From: Thermoleophilia bacterium | GTDB lineage: Bacteria; Actinomycetota; Thermoleophilia; Gaiellales; JAICJC01 | Reading direction: 5' to 3' | DNA length: 35,344 bases | NCBI GenBank assembly: GCA_025927685.1 | Contig: JAICKX010000020.1 | Span: forward strand, 1 to 35,344 | Part shown: positions 7,110 through 13,939 of the stretch, in pieces | Position numbering within the stretch: position 1 is the stretch's first letter | Layout of the letters: each line of letters begins with the position of its first letter | The notes under the pieces: model-generated | What the model saw: the letters and a program-made list of their open reading frames with translations, nothing else | Told to the model about the DNA's origin: nothing | Databases searched by the model: none | Program-made: the position numbers and the translations under genes

Positions 7110-8131
7110 TCGTAGACGACGACGTCGGGGCGCGGGATCAGCCGCAGCACCTCGCGCGGCCGCATCAGGCCGGAGTCCTCATGGAAGAAGAGCTTGAAGC
7201 CGTTGAAGCGGCCGGGCTTCCGGGTCGAGAAGAGGTCGTACTTCGACACCTTGTTCTCCTGGTCGCCGAAGCCATCGACGTTCACCGTGAGCGCCACGCC
7301 CGGATACGGCCGCAGGGTGCGCGCGTTCGCGATCATGTCGGTGGTGAACCGGTGCACGATCAGGAGCTTCTGCGGCAGGTTGTGCTTCTTCACGACCTGT
7401 GACATGTAGGCCTGCACCCGGTTCACGACCTCGGCGGTGGTCGAGCCGATGACCGAGCCCGGGGCCTCGCCGGGAGCCATGCTCCACTCGGGGTCGAGCG
7501 CGATCCCGACGTCCGGTTCGCGCAGCCAGCGGGCGTATGCGTGCACCTCGCGCATGAACGGCGACCGGCCGGGCTGGATGTCGAGGATGAGCAGGGCGTG
7601 TGCCCGCCGGGCCGCGGCGAGGTAGCGGCCGATCAGCTCCGACGACTGACGGGCGCGGTACAGCCCGTCCTCGCCGGGCGAGGCCTGGACGACGGTGGCG
7701 ATGAGCTCCATCGCCGGCAGCACCGGCCGGTCGGCCCGGTACTTCGCCGCCATCTTGTCGAGCCGCCGGCCGGCCTGATCGGCGGTCCCGATCCCGAGCG
7801 TTCCCAGCCCGGCGTCCTCGGGGGCGCCGTAGAACGCGACCACGCGCGTGCGCGGCAGGATCGTGCGGCCGCCGTCCGGCAGCTTCGGCGGGCCCGCGGC
7901 CTGCTTCGCCGGCGCGCTCGCACCGGCCCGGCCGGGCGGCGAGGACGAGCCGCCGATCCGCGTCCAGGCACCGGCCGCGGCGAAGATCACGGCCAGGGAC
8001 ACGAACGAGGCGAGCGCGATCCGGCGCTGCCGGATCGCCCGCTCGCGGGCGACCTGGCGCTGCACCCACCGCGGATCGCCGCTGTAGGCCTTCAGCCGTC
8101 GCTCGATTTCCTCTAGATCGGAGCGTCCCAC
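7106..8131 (-). CDS. membrane-anchored surface protein, possibly TIM-barrel hydrolase-like
   Basis: 341 residues: cytoplasmic N-terminus with charged helices (~1-37), one membrane helix (IALASFVSLAVIFAAAGAW, ~38-56), a Pro/Gly/Ala linker (~60-85) and a large extracytoplasmic domain (~90-341). That domain has alternating strands such as RTRVVAFYGAP, ALLILDIQPG, VGIALDPEW, KLLIVHRF and VALTVNVDGFG, with Asp/Glu/His at strand ends, as in TIM-barrel glycosidases. No catalytic pair is certain. It starts at GTG 8,131, 19 bases inside the end of pspAB, and so may be part of the envelope-stress operon. Confidence 0.7.
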   Translation of the reverse strand: MGRSDLEEIERRLKAYSGDPRWVQRQVARERAIRQRRIALASFVSLAVIFAAAGAWTRIGGSSSPPGRAGASAPAKQAAGPPKLPDGGRTILPRTRVVAFYGAPEDAGLGTLGIGTADQAGRRLDKMAAKYRADRPVLPAMELIATVVQASPGEDGLYRARQSSELIGRYLAAARRAHALLILDIQPGRSPFMREVHAYARWLREPDVGIALDPEWSMAPGEAPGSVIGSTTAEVVNRVQAYMSQVVKKHNLPQKLLIVHRFTTDMIANARTLRPYPGVALTVNVDGFGDQENKVSKYDLFSTRKPGRFNGFKLFFHEDSGLMRPREVLRLIPRPDVVVYE

Positions 8132-8676
8132 AATGGATACCAGCGCTCGAGCTCAGGCTCGATCGGCAGCTCGTGTTCCATCCGCGCCTGGAGCTGGAGC
8201 TCGCGCTCCGTGTCGCGGGTGTTTTTCTTCTCCTGCGGCACGAACGGGTAGAACGTGCCGCGCTTGAAGTTGTAGACGAACCTGACGCTCCCGGGCTCGA
8301 ACCCGAAGAGCGCGCACAGGAGCTGTTCCCCGAATCCGTCGTCGGTCATCGACTGGGCCGTGACGTGGATCGTCGTCACCAGGTCCTCGAAGTCGGAGTC
8401 CGACAGGGTGAACCACTCGTAGCCGTACTCGTCGACGGTGCGGTCCATCTCCGTGCCCGAGTCGGTGAACGCCATCCGCACCATCTCCTCGATGTCCTTC
8501 CCGCTCTCGCGGAACCGCGACGACGACATGGGCTTGAAGCAGATCGCGGCGCGCTGCGACGGGCGCAGGTCGAGCGACGTCTCGAGCGTCACCTGGGCGG
8601 TCGAGATGGCGAACAAACGCTCCAGCGTCGGCTTCTCGACCTTCGTCCGGCCCAGCAGGCTGTCGAATAGCCCCAT
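8113..8676 (-). CDS. pspAB: PspA-associated protein PspAB
   Basis: 187 residues. N-terminal MGLFDSLLGRTKVEKP, a central FRESGKDIEEMVRMAF-DEYGYEWFTL region and a C-terminal signature VYNFKRGTFYPFVP...ELPIEPELERWYPLWDAPI, which I recognise as the actinobacterial PspAB pattern (ends in WYxLWDAPL/I). It is thought to act with PspA, PspAA and the HtpX protease in envelope stress; here htpX lies 52 bases upstream on the same strand. Soluble, with no membrane segments. A TAGATT -10 box lies 10 bases before the ATG. Confidence 0.85.
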   Translation of the reverse strand: MGLFDSLLGRTKVEKPTLERLFAISTAQVTLETSLDLRPSQRAAICFKPMSSSRFRESGKDIEEMVRMAFTDSGTEMDRTVDEYGYEWFTLSDSDFEDLVTTIHVTAQSMTDDGFGEQLLCALFGFEPGSVRFVYNFKRGTFYPFVPQEKKNTRDTERELQLQARMEHELPIEPELERWYPLWDAPI

Positions 8677-8686
8677 GGGGCCGGGG

Positions 8687-8692
8687 AATCTA
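8687..8692 (-). promoter_or_regulatory. -10 box upstream of pspAB
   Basis: TAGATT read on the minus strand, 10 bases before the ATG at 8,676. It would give a leader of only ~3 bases. It lies in the short gap between htpX and pspAB, so pspAB may have its own promoter. Confidence 0.4.
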
Positions 8693-8728
8693 CCCGATTT
8701 CCGCCCGCCGGGCCTCCCTGGGAAAGGC

Positions 8729-9637
8729 TTACAGGCCCTCGAGGCCGCGCTCGAGGCGGCGCAGCTGCTCGAGTCGGGCCTCCAGCGGCGGGTGGTCCGC
8801 GAACAGGTTCGAGAGGCCGCTCTTGAGGCCGGCCGGGACGATGAAGAACTGGTTCAGGCCCTCGGCCATGCGCATGTCGCGCTGGGGGATCCGGCCCATC
8901 GCACCCGAGATCTTGACGAGCGCCGAGGCGAGGCTCGACGGCGACTTGGTGAGGATCGCGGCGCCGCGGTCGGCGGCGAACTCCCGGTAGCGCGAGAGCG
9001 TGCGGATGAGGAGGAACGAGAGCGCGTAGACGACGATCGAGACGAGCAGGACGACGACGAACGCGTTGCCGGAGTTGTTGTCGTCGTCGCCTCCGCCGAA
9101 GCCGCCGCCGAAGAAGAAGCCCCAGCGGGTGATGAAGCCCGCCACCATCGCGAAGAAGCTGGCGAGCGTCATGATGGCGACGTCGCGGTGGGCGACGTGG
9201 CTCAGCTCGTGGGCGATCACGCCCTCCAGCTCGTCGGGCTCGAGCCGGTCGAGCAGGCCCTGCGTGACGGCCACCGCGGCGTGCTTGGGGCTGCGCCCCG
9301 TGGCGAACGCGTTCGGCATGTCGGTCGGGACGATGGCGACGCGCGGCATCGGCAGCCCTGCCGTCATGCACAGGCGCTGCACGACGGCGTGCAGCTCGGG
9401 CGCCTCGGCCTGGCTCACGATCTTGGCCCCCGAGGACGCGAGCGCGATCTTGTCGCTCGTCCAGTACTGGACGAGCAGCATGCCCCCGCCGAGCAGGATG
9501 ATCGGGATGAGGCCCAGGTTGAACGCCTGGGCGAGCACCACGAAGAAGACGACGTAGATCAGTCCGAGAAGGAAGACCGTCGTCGTCATCCGGGCGATGA
9601 GCCCGGTGTCCCGGTCGAGCGTCCTGCGACGTGCCAT
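8729..9637 (-). CDS. htpX: membrane zinc metalloprotease HtpX (M48 family)
   Basis: 302 residues from ATG 9,637. Two N-terminal membrane helices (~18-37 and 40-57), the zinc motif H143-E-L-S-H147, then two further hydrophobic segments either side of a Gly/Asp-rich loop (FFFGGGFGGGDDD), and the third-ligand region YREFAADRGAA. It degrades damaged membrane proteins on the cytoplasmic side. An ATG at 9,643 is in frame, but a TACGAT -10 box immediately abuts it; with ATG 9,637 the box is 6 bases upstream, the leaderless spacing, so I chose that start. Confidence 0.93.
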   Translation of the reverse strand: MARRRTLDRDTGLIARMTTTVFLLGLIYVVFFVVLAQAFNLGLIPIILLGGGMLLVQYWTSDKIALASSGAKIVSQAEAPELHAVVQRLCMTAGLPMPRVAIVPTDMPNAFATGRSPKHAAVAVTQGLLDRLEPDELEGVIAHELSHVAHRDVAIMTLASFFAMVAGFITRWGFFFGGGFGGGDDDNNSGNAFVVVLLVSIVVYALSFLLIRTLSRYREFAADRGAAILTKSPSSLASALVKISGAMGRIPQRDMRMAEGLNQFFIVPAGLKSGLSNLFADHPPLEARLEQLRRLERGLEGL

Positions 9638-9643
9638 GCGCAT

Positions 9644-9649
9644 ATCGTA
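9644..9649 (-). promoter_or_regulatory. -10 box of htpX (leaderless type)
   Basis: TACGAT on the minus strand, 6 bases before ATG 9,637 with no ribosome site. This decides against the ATG at 9,643. Confidence 0.55.
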
Positions 9650-9719
9650 GCCGTGGCCGTCCCATGGCGGCCGGGCGGACGCTCCAATCTTCCAACCGAG
9701 CGGCGGCCCGGCGGCCGTG

Positions 9720-10010
9720 CTACGCGTCCGGCCGGGCCGCTCTGCGGACGGCGACGCCGGCGGCCGTCAGCCCGGTCCCGACCCCGAGGATCAGCACCAG
9801 GTCAGCGCCCGTGAACGGCAGCGTCCCGCCCTCGGCGCCTCCGCCTCCGCTCTGCTGGCCGAGGACACCCGCATACTGGTCGTCGGCGGCGGTCGGATCG
9901 CCCGCGGCCTGCGCCGGCGAGGCGGCGACCAGCGCCACCGCCACGGCGGCCGACGCTGCAAGGCCACGCAGGCGACGTCCGGTTTTTGTCACTCGCGTCG
10001 TCTTCATCAT
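9720..10010 (-). CDS. small LPxTG-type cell-wall anchored protein
   Basis: 96 residues from ATG 10,010: basic N-region with signal peptide (~12-36, cleavage near SPAQA), a short acidic/Gly-rich mature segment (~37-63), then LPFTG at 64-68, a hydrophobic helix (~70-88) and a basic tail RRAARPDA. This is the layout of a sortase substrate, attached covalently to peptidoglycan after cleavage between T and G. The exposed part is only ~30 residues, unusually short. A TTG at 10,031 would add seven residues in front of the signal peptide. No sortase gene is in the window. Confidence 0.75.
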   Translation of the reverse strand: MMKTTRVTKTGRRLRGLAASAAVAVALVAASPAQAAGDPTAADDQYAGVLGQQSGGGGAEGGTLPFTGADLVLILGVGTGLTAAGVAVRRAARPDA

Positions 10011-10047
10011 GCGCTCTTGATTCCCGCCCAACGCGATCCGAAAACGC

Positions 10048-10515
10048 TCAGAACCCGGAGCGGCCCGGCCTCGCCTCGACGCCGAGGATCTCGTGGATCT
10101 GCCCGGCGGCAGCCGCGGGCGTGACGGCGGTGATCGCGGCCAGTTTCCGCATCGCCTCGAGCGCCGCGGCCTGCGCCTCGTTCGCAGCCGCCTGCGCGGC
10201 CGCGGTGCCGGCCGACCCGGCCTGCATGCCGAAGTACGCGCCGACGACCGTTCCCACGACGCCCGTCACCGGTGCGAGCACCGTCGCGACGGCCGTGGCG
10301 CTGTCGGTGGCGGATGCGACGTTGCGGTAGACGTAGAGCGACGCCGCGAAGCAGAACGCGATGGCGAGCAGGCCGCCCACCACCACGAGCACGCCGTACG
10401 ACCAGCGGGGAGCGACCGGCCGGGCAGCCTCCTCGTCCCGGCGCGCATCCCGAAGCGCCCGCCCGTTCGCGTTGGGAGCGGGCCCGTCGTCTTCAGGGGA
10501 GAGGTCAGATGCCAC
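10048..10515 (-). CDS. membrane protein with glycine-zipper segment, unknown function
   Basis: 155 residues. Acidic cytoplasmic N-terminus (~1-38), a first membrane helix (YGVLVVVGGLLAIAFCFAAS, ~40-59), a second (~75-100) containing TGVVGTVVGAYFGMQAG, a glycine zipper that suggests helix packing or oligomerisation, then a long Ala-rich amphipathic helix (~103-135). GTG start follows a clear AAGGAGG ribosome site 5 bases upstream, which decides the start. Unrecognised family. Confidence 0.7.
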   Translation of the reverse strand: MASDLSPEDDGPAPNANGRALRDARRDEEAARPVAPRWSYGVLVVVGGLLAIAFCFAASLYVYRNVASATDSATAVATVLAPVTGVVGTVVGAYFGMQAGSAGTAAAQAAANEAQAAALEAMRKLAAITAVTPAAAAGQIHEILGVEARPGRSGF

Positions 10516-10542
10516 GTCGTCCTCCTTCGTCGTTCCCGTCGG

Positions 10543-10812
10543 TCACGCGCCCAGCCGGTCGCGCACCACGCGGGCGACCGCCTCGAGCCGAACGCCCTGG
10601 CGCTCCATCTCGTCCAGCGCCTGCCGGATCGGTGCCTCCTCGAGCTCGCGCGTTTGATCGACGACCAGCTCATGGAACCGCTCCCACAAGGTGTCGCGGT
10701 CGTGCGTCGTCACCATCGCCTTCGCGAGCAGGTTCGCGGCCTGCTCGGCGAGCGGATCGAGACCCGCGCGGTGGACCTCGGTGTCCTGCTTCTCCGCCTT
10801 GTCGACAGCCAT
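10543..10812 (-). CDS. small helical protein of unknown function
   Basis: 89 residues from ATG 10,812, preceded by GGGAGG about 10 bases upstream. Longer frames starting further upstream would run into the end of hpt with poor composition. The sequence is soluble and helical: KAEKQDTEVHRAGLDPLAEQ, then HDRDTLWERFHELVVDQTRE and ALDEMERQGVRLEAV. It resembles small stress-associated helical bundles in general character only. No motif recognised. Confidence 0.65.
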   Translation of the reverse strand: MAVDKAEKQDTEVHRAGLDPLAEQAANLLAKAMVTTHDRDTLWERFHELVVDQTRELEEAPIRQALDEMERQGVRLEAVARVVRDRLGA

Positions 10813-10880
10813 GGTCAGTGCCTCCCTCTCGTCCGCGGACAACGAGCCCGGCGCGGCCGCCGGACACATACCCCTGACGC

Positions 10881-10886
10881 ACTTTA
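10881..10886 (-). promoter_or_regulatory. possible -10 box
   Basis: TAAAGT on the minus strand in the gap between hpt and the 89-aa gene, 68 bases before its ATG. No convincing -35. Confidence 0.3.
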
Positions 10887-10924
10887 GCCAGGCAGGTCGG
10901 GCCGGCCGTGGCCGCCGGGGGCGG

Positions 10925-11443
10925 CTACGCCGCGAGGAACCTGATGTCGGGCAGCGAACGGTGCCGGTCGCGATGCCCGAGGCCATAGCCGACCACGGGC
11001 CGCTCGGAGGCGGTGTAGCCCAGGTAGCGCACGTCGAGGTCGGCGAGGCGCCGGTGGGGACGGTCGAGGAGCGCGCAGACGTCGACCCGGGCGGCGCCGC
11101 GGGCGGAGAGCGCGCGGACGACGTTGAGCAGCGTGAGGCCCGTGTCGACCACGTCCTCGACGACGATCACGTGCTCGTCGCGCACCGGCCGGTCGAGGTC
11201 CTTGGCGAGGCGGATGCGGCCGCCGCTCGAACCGCGGTAGGGGGTGAGCTGGATCGTGTCGATGCGGTGGGGGATGGAGAGGGCGCGCGACAGGTCGGCG
11301 CACAGGACGACCGCGCCCTTCAGCACCGCCACGAGCGTGAGCGGCGCGCCGCGGTGGTCGCGGTCGATCGCCGCCGCAAGCTCGGAGACGCGCTCGGCGA
11401 TCGCCGCCGCCGGCAGGTAGACCGCACCCGCCGGCGTCGTCAC
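10925..11443 (-). CDS. hpt: hypoxanthine(-guanine) phosphoribosyltransferase
   Basis: 172 residues from GTG 11,443. The PRPP-binding loop VIVVEDVVDTGLT (92-104) and the substrate-loop LVAVLKGAVVLCADL (~37-51) define the family. It salvages hypoxanthine/guanine to IMP/GMP using PRPP in the cytoplasm. The GTG overlaps the upstream gene's stop (GTGA), so the longer in-frame extension is not needed. Odd feature: the C-terminal VGYGLG has Gly where most HPRTs have Asp (YGLD/YALD), a residue that helps hold magnesium and the base. Confidence 0.9.
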   Translation of the reverse strand: MTTPAGAVYLPAAAIAERVSELAAAIDRDHRGAPLTLVAVLKGAVVLCADLSRALSIPHRIDTIQLTPYRGSSGGRIRLAKDLDRPVRDEHVIVVEDVVDTGLTLLNVVRALSARGAARVDVCALLDRPHRRLADLDVRYLGYTASERPVVGYGLGHRDRHRSLPDIRFLAA

Positions 11444-11772
11444 GCCCGCTGCCGCAGGCCGTGCCGGTCGGCGAGGGCGTCGATGTCGCGGCGGTAGAAG
11501 ATGCGGATGCGCACGTCGGGGTAGAGCTCGCGCAGCCGCCGCACCTTGCGGTTCTTCTTCGTGACGAGCGACTGCTTCATGGTGGTCACCTCGACGTACA
11601 GGTCCTGCTCCGGAAGGTAGAAGTCTGGAGTGAACGCGACGAGCACACAGCCGTCGTCGCTCACCTCGAGCGGGAACGTGTGCGGCTCGTACTCCCACGC
11701 CACGCCGTGGTAGTCGAACATGCGGGCGCACTCCCGTTCGGCGTCATTCTGGAACCGCGGCCCTTCCTGCAT
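11440..11772 (-). CDS. small protein with PD-(D/E)xK nuclease-like core
   Basis: 110 residues from ATG 11,772. A helix (DAERECARMFDYHGVAWEYEP, ~10-30, of which E14 and the HGVAW turn are conserved-looking) is followed by strands FTPDFYLP (~48-54) and LYVEVTT (~58-64), then a basic helix TKKNRKVRRLRELYP and the strand VRIRIFYRRDI. The PD...ExT spacing with a following Lys/Arg helix matches the Vsr/DUF559-type restriction-endonuclease fold. A DNA-acting role is inferred. It overlaps hpt by 4 bases, so the two are co-translated. An in-frame TTG at 11,784 lies inside the -10 box and is unlikely. Confidence 0.7.
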   Translation of the reverse strand: MQEGPRFQNDAERECARMFDYHGVAWEYEPHTFPLEVSDDGCVLVAFTPDFYLPEQDLYVEVTTMKQSLVTKKNRKVRRLRELYPDVRIRIFYRRDIDALADRHGLRQRA

Positions 11773-11783
11773 CCCGCCTCGCA

Positions 11784-11789
11784 AGGGTA
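11784..11789 (-). promoter_or_regulatory. -10 box of the nuclease-like/hpt operon
   Basis: TACCCT on the minus strand, 11 bases before ATG 11,772. It is back to back with the TAGCAT promoter of the plus-strand operon, so the two operons share a ~50-base divergent control region. Confidence 0.4.
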
Positions 11790-11809
11790 CCGGCCGCCTC
11801 GGACGGCGG

Positions 11810-11815
11810 TAGCAT
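11810..11815 (+). promoter_or_regulatory. -10 box of the cDPG operon (leaderless type)
   Basis: TAGCAT ends 7 bases before GTG 11,823. The ATG at 11,814 lies inside the box and therefore is probably not used. Confidence 0.55.
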
Positions 11816-11822
11816 GGCGCGC

Positions 11823-12608
11823 GTGTCGAGCCAGCCTCGCCCGTTCGTCATCGCGCACCTCTCGGACCTGCACTGCGGCTCGCCGTACTTCGTCGAGAAC
11901 CTGCTCCAGCGGGCCATCATGGAGATCAACGACCTGGGCCCGGACGTCGTCGTCTGCTCGGGCGACCTCACCACGTTCGGGTACAAGCAGGAGTACCGCC
12001 AGGCGCGCGGGTATCTCGAGCGGCTGATCTGCCCGGACGTGATCACGATCCCCGGGAACCACGACTCGCGCAACGTCGGGCACGTCCATTTCGAGAACCT
12101 GATCGGGCCCCGCTCGACGGTCCTCCGCAAGGGCGGGATCGCGTTCGTGGCGGTCGACTCGTCGGAGCCCGACCTCGACCACGGCGTGGTCGGCCGGGGC
12201 CGCTACGGCTGGATCGAGGAGCAGTTCGCCCCGCCGGCCGACTTCCGGGTCTTCATCCTGCACCACCACCTGCTGCCGATCCCGGGGACCGGTCGCGAGC
12301 GGAACGTCGTCCACGACGCCGGCGACGCGCTGGAGGTGCTCCAGCGCGCTGGCGTCAACCTGGTGCTCTCCGGCCACCAGCACGTGCCGTACGCGTGGCG
12401 GCTCGAGGACCTGTTCGTGGTGAACGCCGGCACGGTCTCGTCGATGCGCCTCCGCGGCAACACGCGGCCCTGCTACAACGTCGTCGAGATCGCCTCCGAG
12501 GAGGTGGCGGTCTACCGCAAGTACCCGTTCCACGGCCGCGAGACGATCATCCGCTTCTCCCCGGTCACCCTGGCCTACGAGAAGCACACGGTCCCGACGG
12601 GCACCTGA
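11823..12608 (+). CDS. calcineurin-like metallophosphoesterase
   Basis: 261 residues from GTG 11,823 (an ATG nine bases earlier is within the -10 box). All family motifs are present: HLSDLHCG (D-x-H), SGDLTTFG (GD), PGNHDSR (GNHD), LHHHLLP and SGHQHVPY (GHxH), together holding a two-metal centre. Members hydrolyse phosphodiesters or monoesters, including cyclic nucleotides. It is the first gene of an operon for cyclic 2,3-diphosphoglycerate, its stop overlapping the next start (TGATG). A role in opening or hydrolysing that compound is possible but unproven. Confidence 0.88.
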   Translation: MSSQPRPFVIAHLSDLHCGSPYFVENLLQRAIMEINDLGPDVVVCSGDLTTFGYKQEYRQARGYLERLICPDVITIPGNHDSRNVGHVHFENLIGPRSTVLRKGGIAFVAVDSSEPDLDHGVVGRGRYGWIEEQFAPPADFRVFILHHHLLPIPGTGRERNVVHDAGDALEVLQRAGVNLVLSGHQHVPYAWRLEDLFVVNAGTVSSMRLRGNTRPCYNVVEIASEEVAVYRKYPFHGRETIIRFSPVTLAYEKHTVPTGT

Positions 12609-13939
12609 TGCGCATGCGCCCGGCGCTGGCACTCGTCGACGGCGAGCACTACCCACCCGTCGTGCGGGCGGCCATCGAGCAGGCGGCGGCCGCCGGGCCG
12701 GTCGTGGCGGCGCTCCTCCTCGGCGGTGTCGAGAAGCTGGACGGCGTGCCCGACTACGGCGTCCCGCTCGAGCGCGTCGAGGGCGACGCGGGGGAGGCGC
12801 TTGTCGAGGCGGCGCGCAGGCACGGCGCGCAGCGGGTGATCGACCTGAGCGACGAGCCCGTGCTCGACGAGCGCACGCGCTTCCGGCTGATCGCACACGC
12901 GCTCGCCGAGGGGCTCGAGTACGCCGGCGCCGACTTCGAGTTCACGCCGCCTCCGCGGCATGCGGCCGGCGTGCCGTCACTTGCGATCGTCGGCACCGCG
13001 AAGCGGATCGGGAAGACCGCGGTCAGCGGCCACGCCGCCCGGCTCCTGGCGGCCCACCGGCGGGTCGTGGTCGTGGCGATGGGCCGCGGCGGGCCGGCCG
13101 AGCCGGAGGTCGTCGACGGCGCCGCCGCCCGGGTCGGCGTCTCCGACCTGCTCGCCCGGTCGCGGGCCGGCGCCCACGCCGCGTCCGACTACCTCGAGGA
13201 CGCCGCGCTGGCGGGCGTCGCGACGGTCGGTGCGCGGCGGTGCGGCTCGGGTCTCGCCGGGACGCCGTTTCTCTCGAACGTCGTCGAGGCGGTGGCCGCC
13301 GCACGGGCCCTTGGTCCCGACCTCGTCGTGCTCGAGGGATCGGGCGCGGCGCTTCCGCCGGTGGCGGCCGACCGCACGGTGCTGGTAACGTCCGCGGCTC
13401 GTCCTGCGGAGGGTCTGGTGACAGGGATGGGTCCGTACCGGATACTTGTGTCGGACATGCTCGTCGCGACCATGTGTGAGCCGCCGCTCGCCTCCGACCA
13501 GGACGTGGACGAGCTGCGCGCGGCCGTTGCCTCGGTGCGCCCGGACATCCCCGTCGTCACGACCGTCTTCCGGCCGGCTCCGGCCGAGACCGTCGCCGGC
13601 GAGAAGGTGGCGTTCTTCACGACGGCTCCCGCGGCCGTGCACCCGGCGCTGCGGGCGGCACTCGAGGGCGAGCACGGCGCCGACGTCGTGGCCGTCTCCG
13701 GCGCGCTCTCCGACCGGGCCGCGCTCCGCGCCGACCTGGAGCGGCCCGGGGTCGCGGCCGCCGGCACGTACCTGACCGAGATCAAGGCGGCCGCGATCGA
13801 CGTCGTCGCCGAGGCCGCCGAGGCCCGTGGCGCGCGCCTGGTCTTCTGCGACAACCGGCCGCAGGCGACGGAGGGCTCGCCCGACCTGGACGCCGCCCTG
13901 CGCGGGCTGGCCGACGAGGTGGCGGCGCCCCGTGCCTGA
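12608..13939 (+). CDS. cyclic 2,3-diphosphoglycerate synthetase (cDPGS family)
   Basis: 443 residues. The N-terminal LALVDGEHYPPVVRAAI (~7-23) followed by LLLGGVEKLDG, and a P-loop-like G129-TAKRIGKT (129-137) with a downstream VVVVAMGRGGPAEPEV, are the signature of the archaeal cDPG synthetase/predicted-GTPase family; the ~440-460 aa length fits. The methanogen enzyme uses ATP to close 2,3-diphosphoglycerate into its cyclic anhydride, a solute linked to heat stability. The start overlaps the phosphoesterase stop; the end overlaps the 2-phosphoglycerate kinase by 8 bases, the enzyme that makes its substrate. Assignment is by motif recall and by this pairing. Confidence 0.85.
   Translation: MRMRPALALVDGEHYPPVVRAAIEQAAAAGPVVAALLLGGVEKLDGVPDYGVPLERVEGDAGEALVEAARRHGAQRVIDLSDEPVLDERTRFRLIAHALAEGLEYAGADFEFTPPPRHAAGVPSLAIVGTAKRIGKTAVSGHAARLLAAHRRVVVVAMGRGGPAEPEVVDGAAARVGVSDLLARSRAGAHAASDYLEDAALAGVATVGARRCGSGLAGTPFLSNVVEAVAAARALGPDLVVLEGSGAALPPVAADRTVLVTSAARPAEGLVTGMGPYRILVSDMLVATMCEPPLASDQDVDELRAAVASVRPDIPVVTTVFRPAPAETVAGEKVAFFTTAPAAVHPALRAALEGEHGADVVAVSGALSDRAALRADLERPGVAAAGTYLTEIKAAAIDVVAEAAEARGARLVFCDNRPQATEGSPDLDAALRGLADEVAAPRA

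Noticed and set aside
9638-9643. ATG 9,643 as the htpX start
   Set aside because: It directly abuts the -10 box TACGAT; the ATG at 9,637 has the right leaderless spacing.
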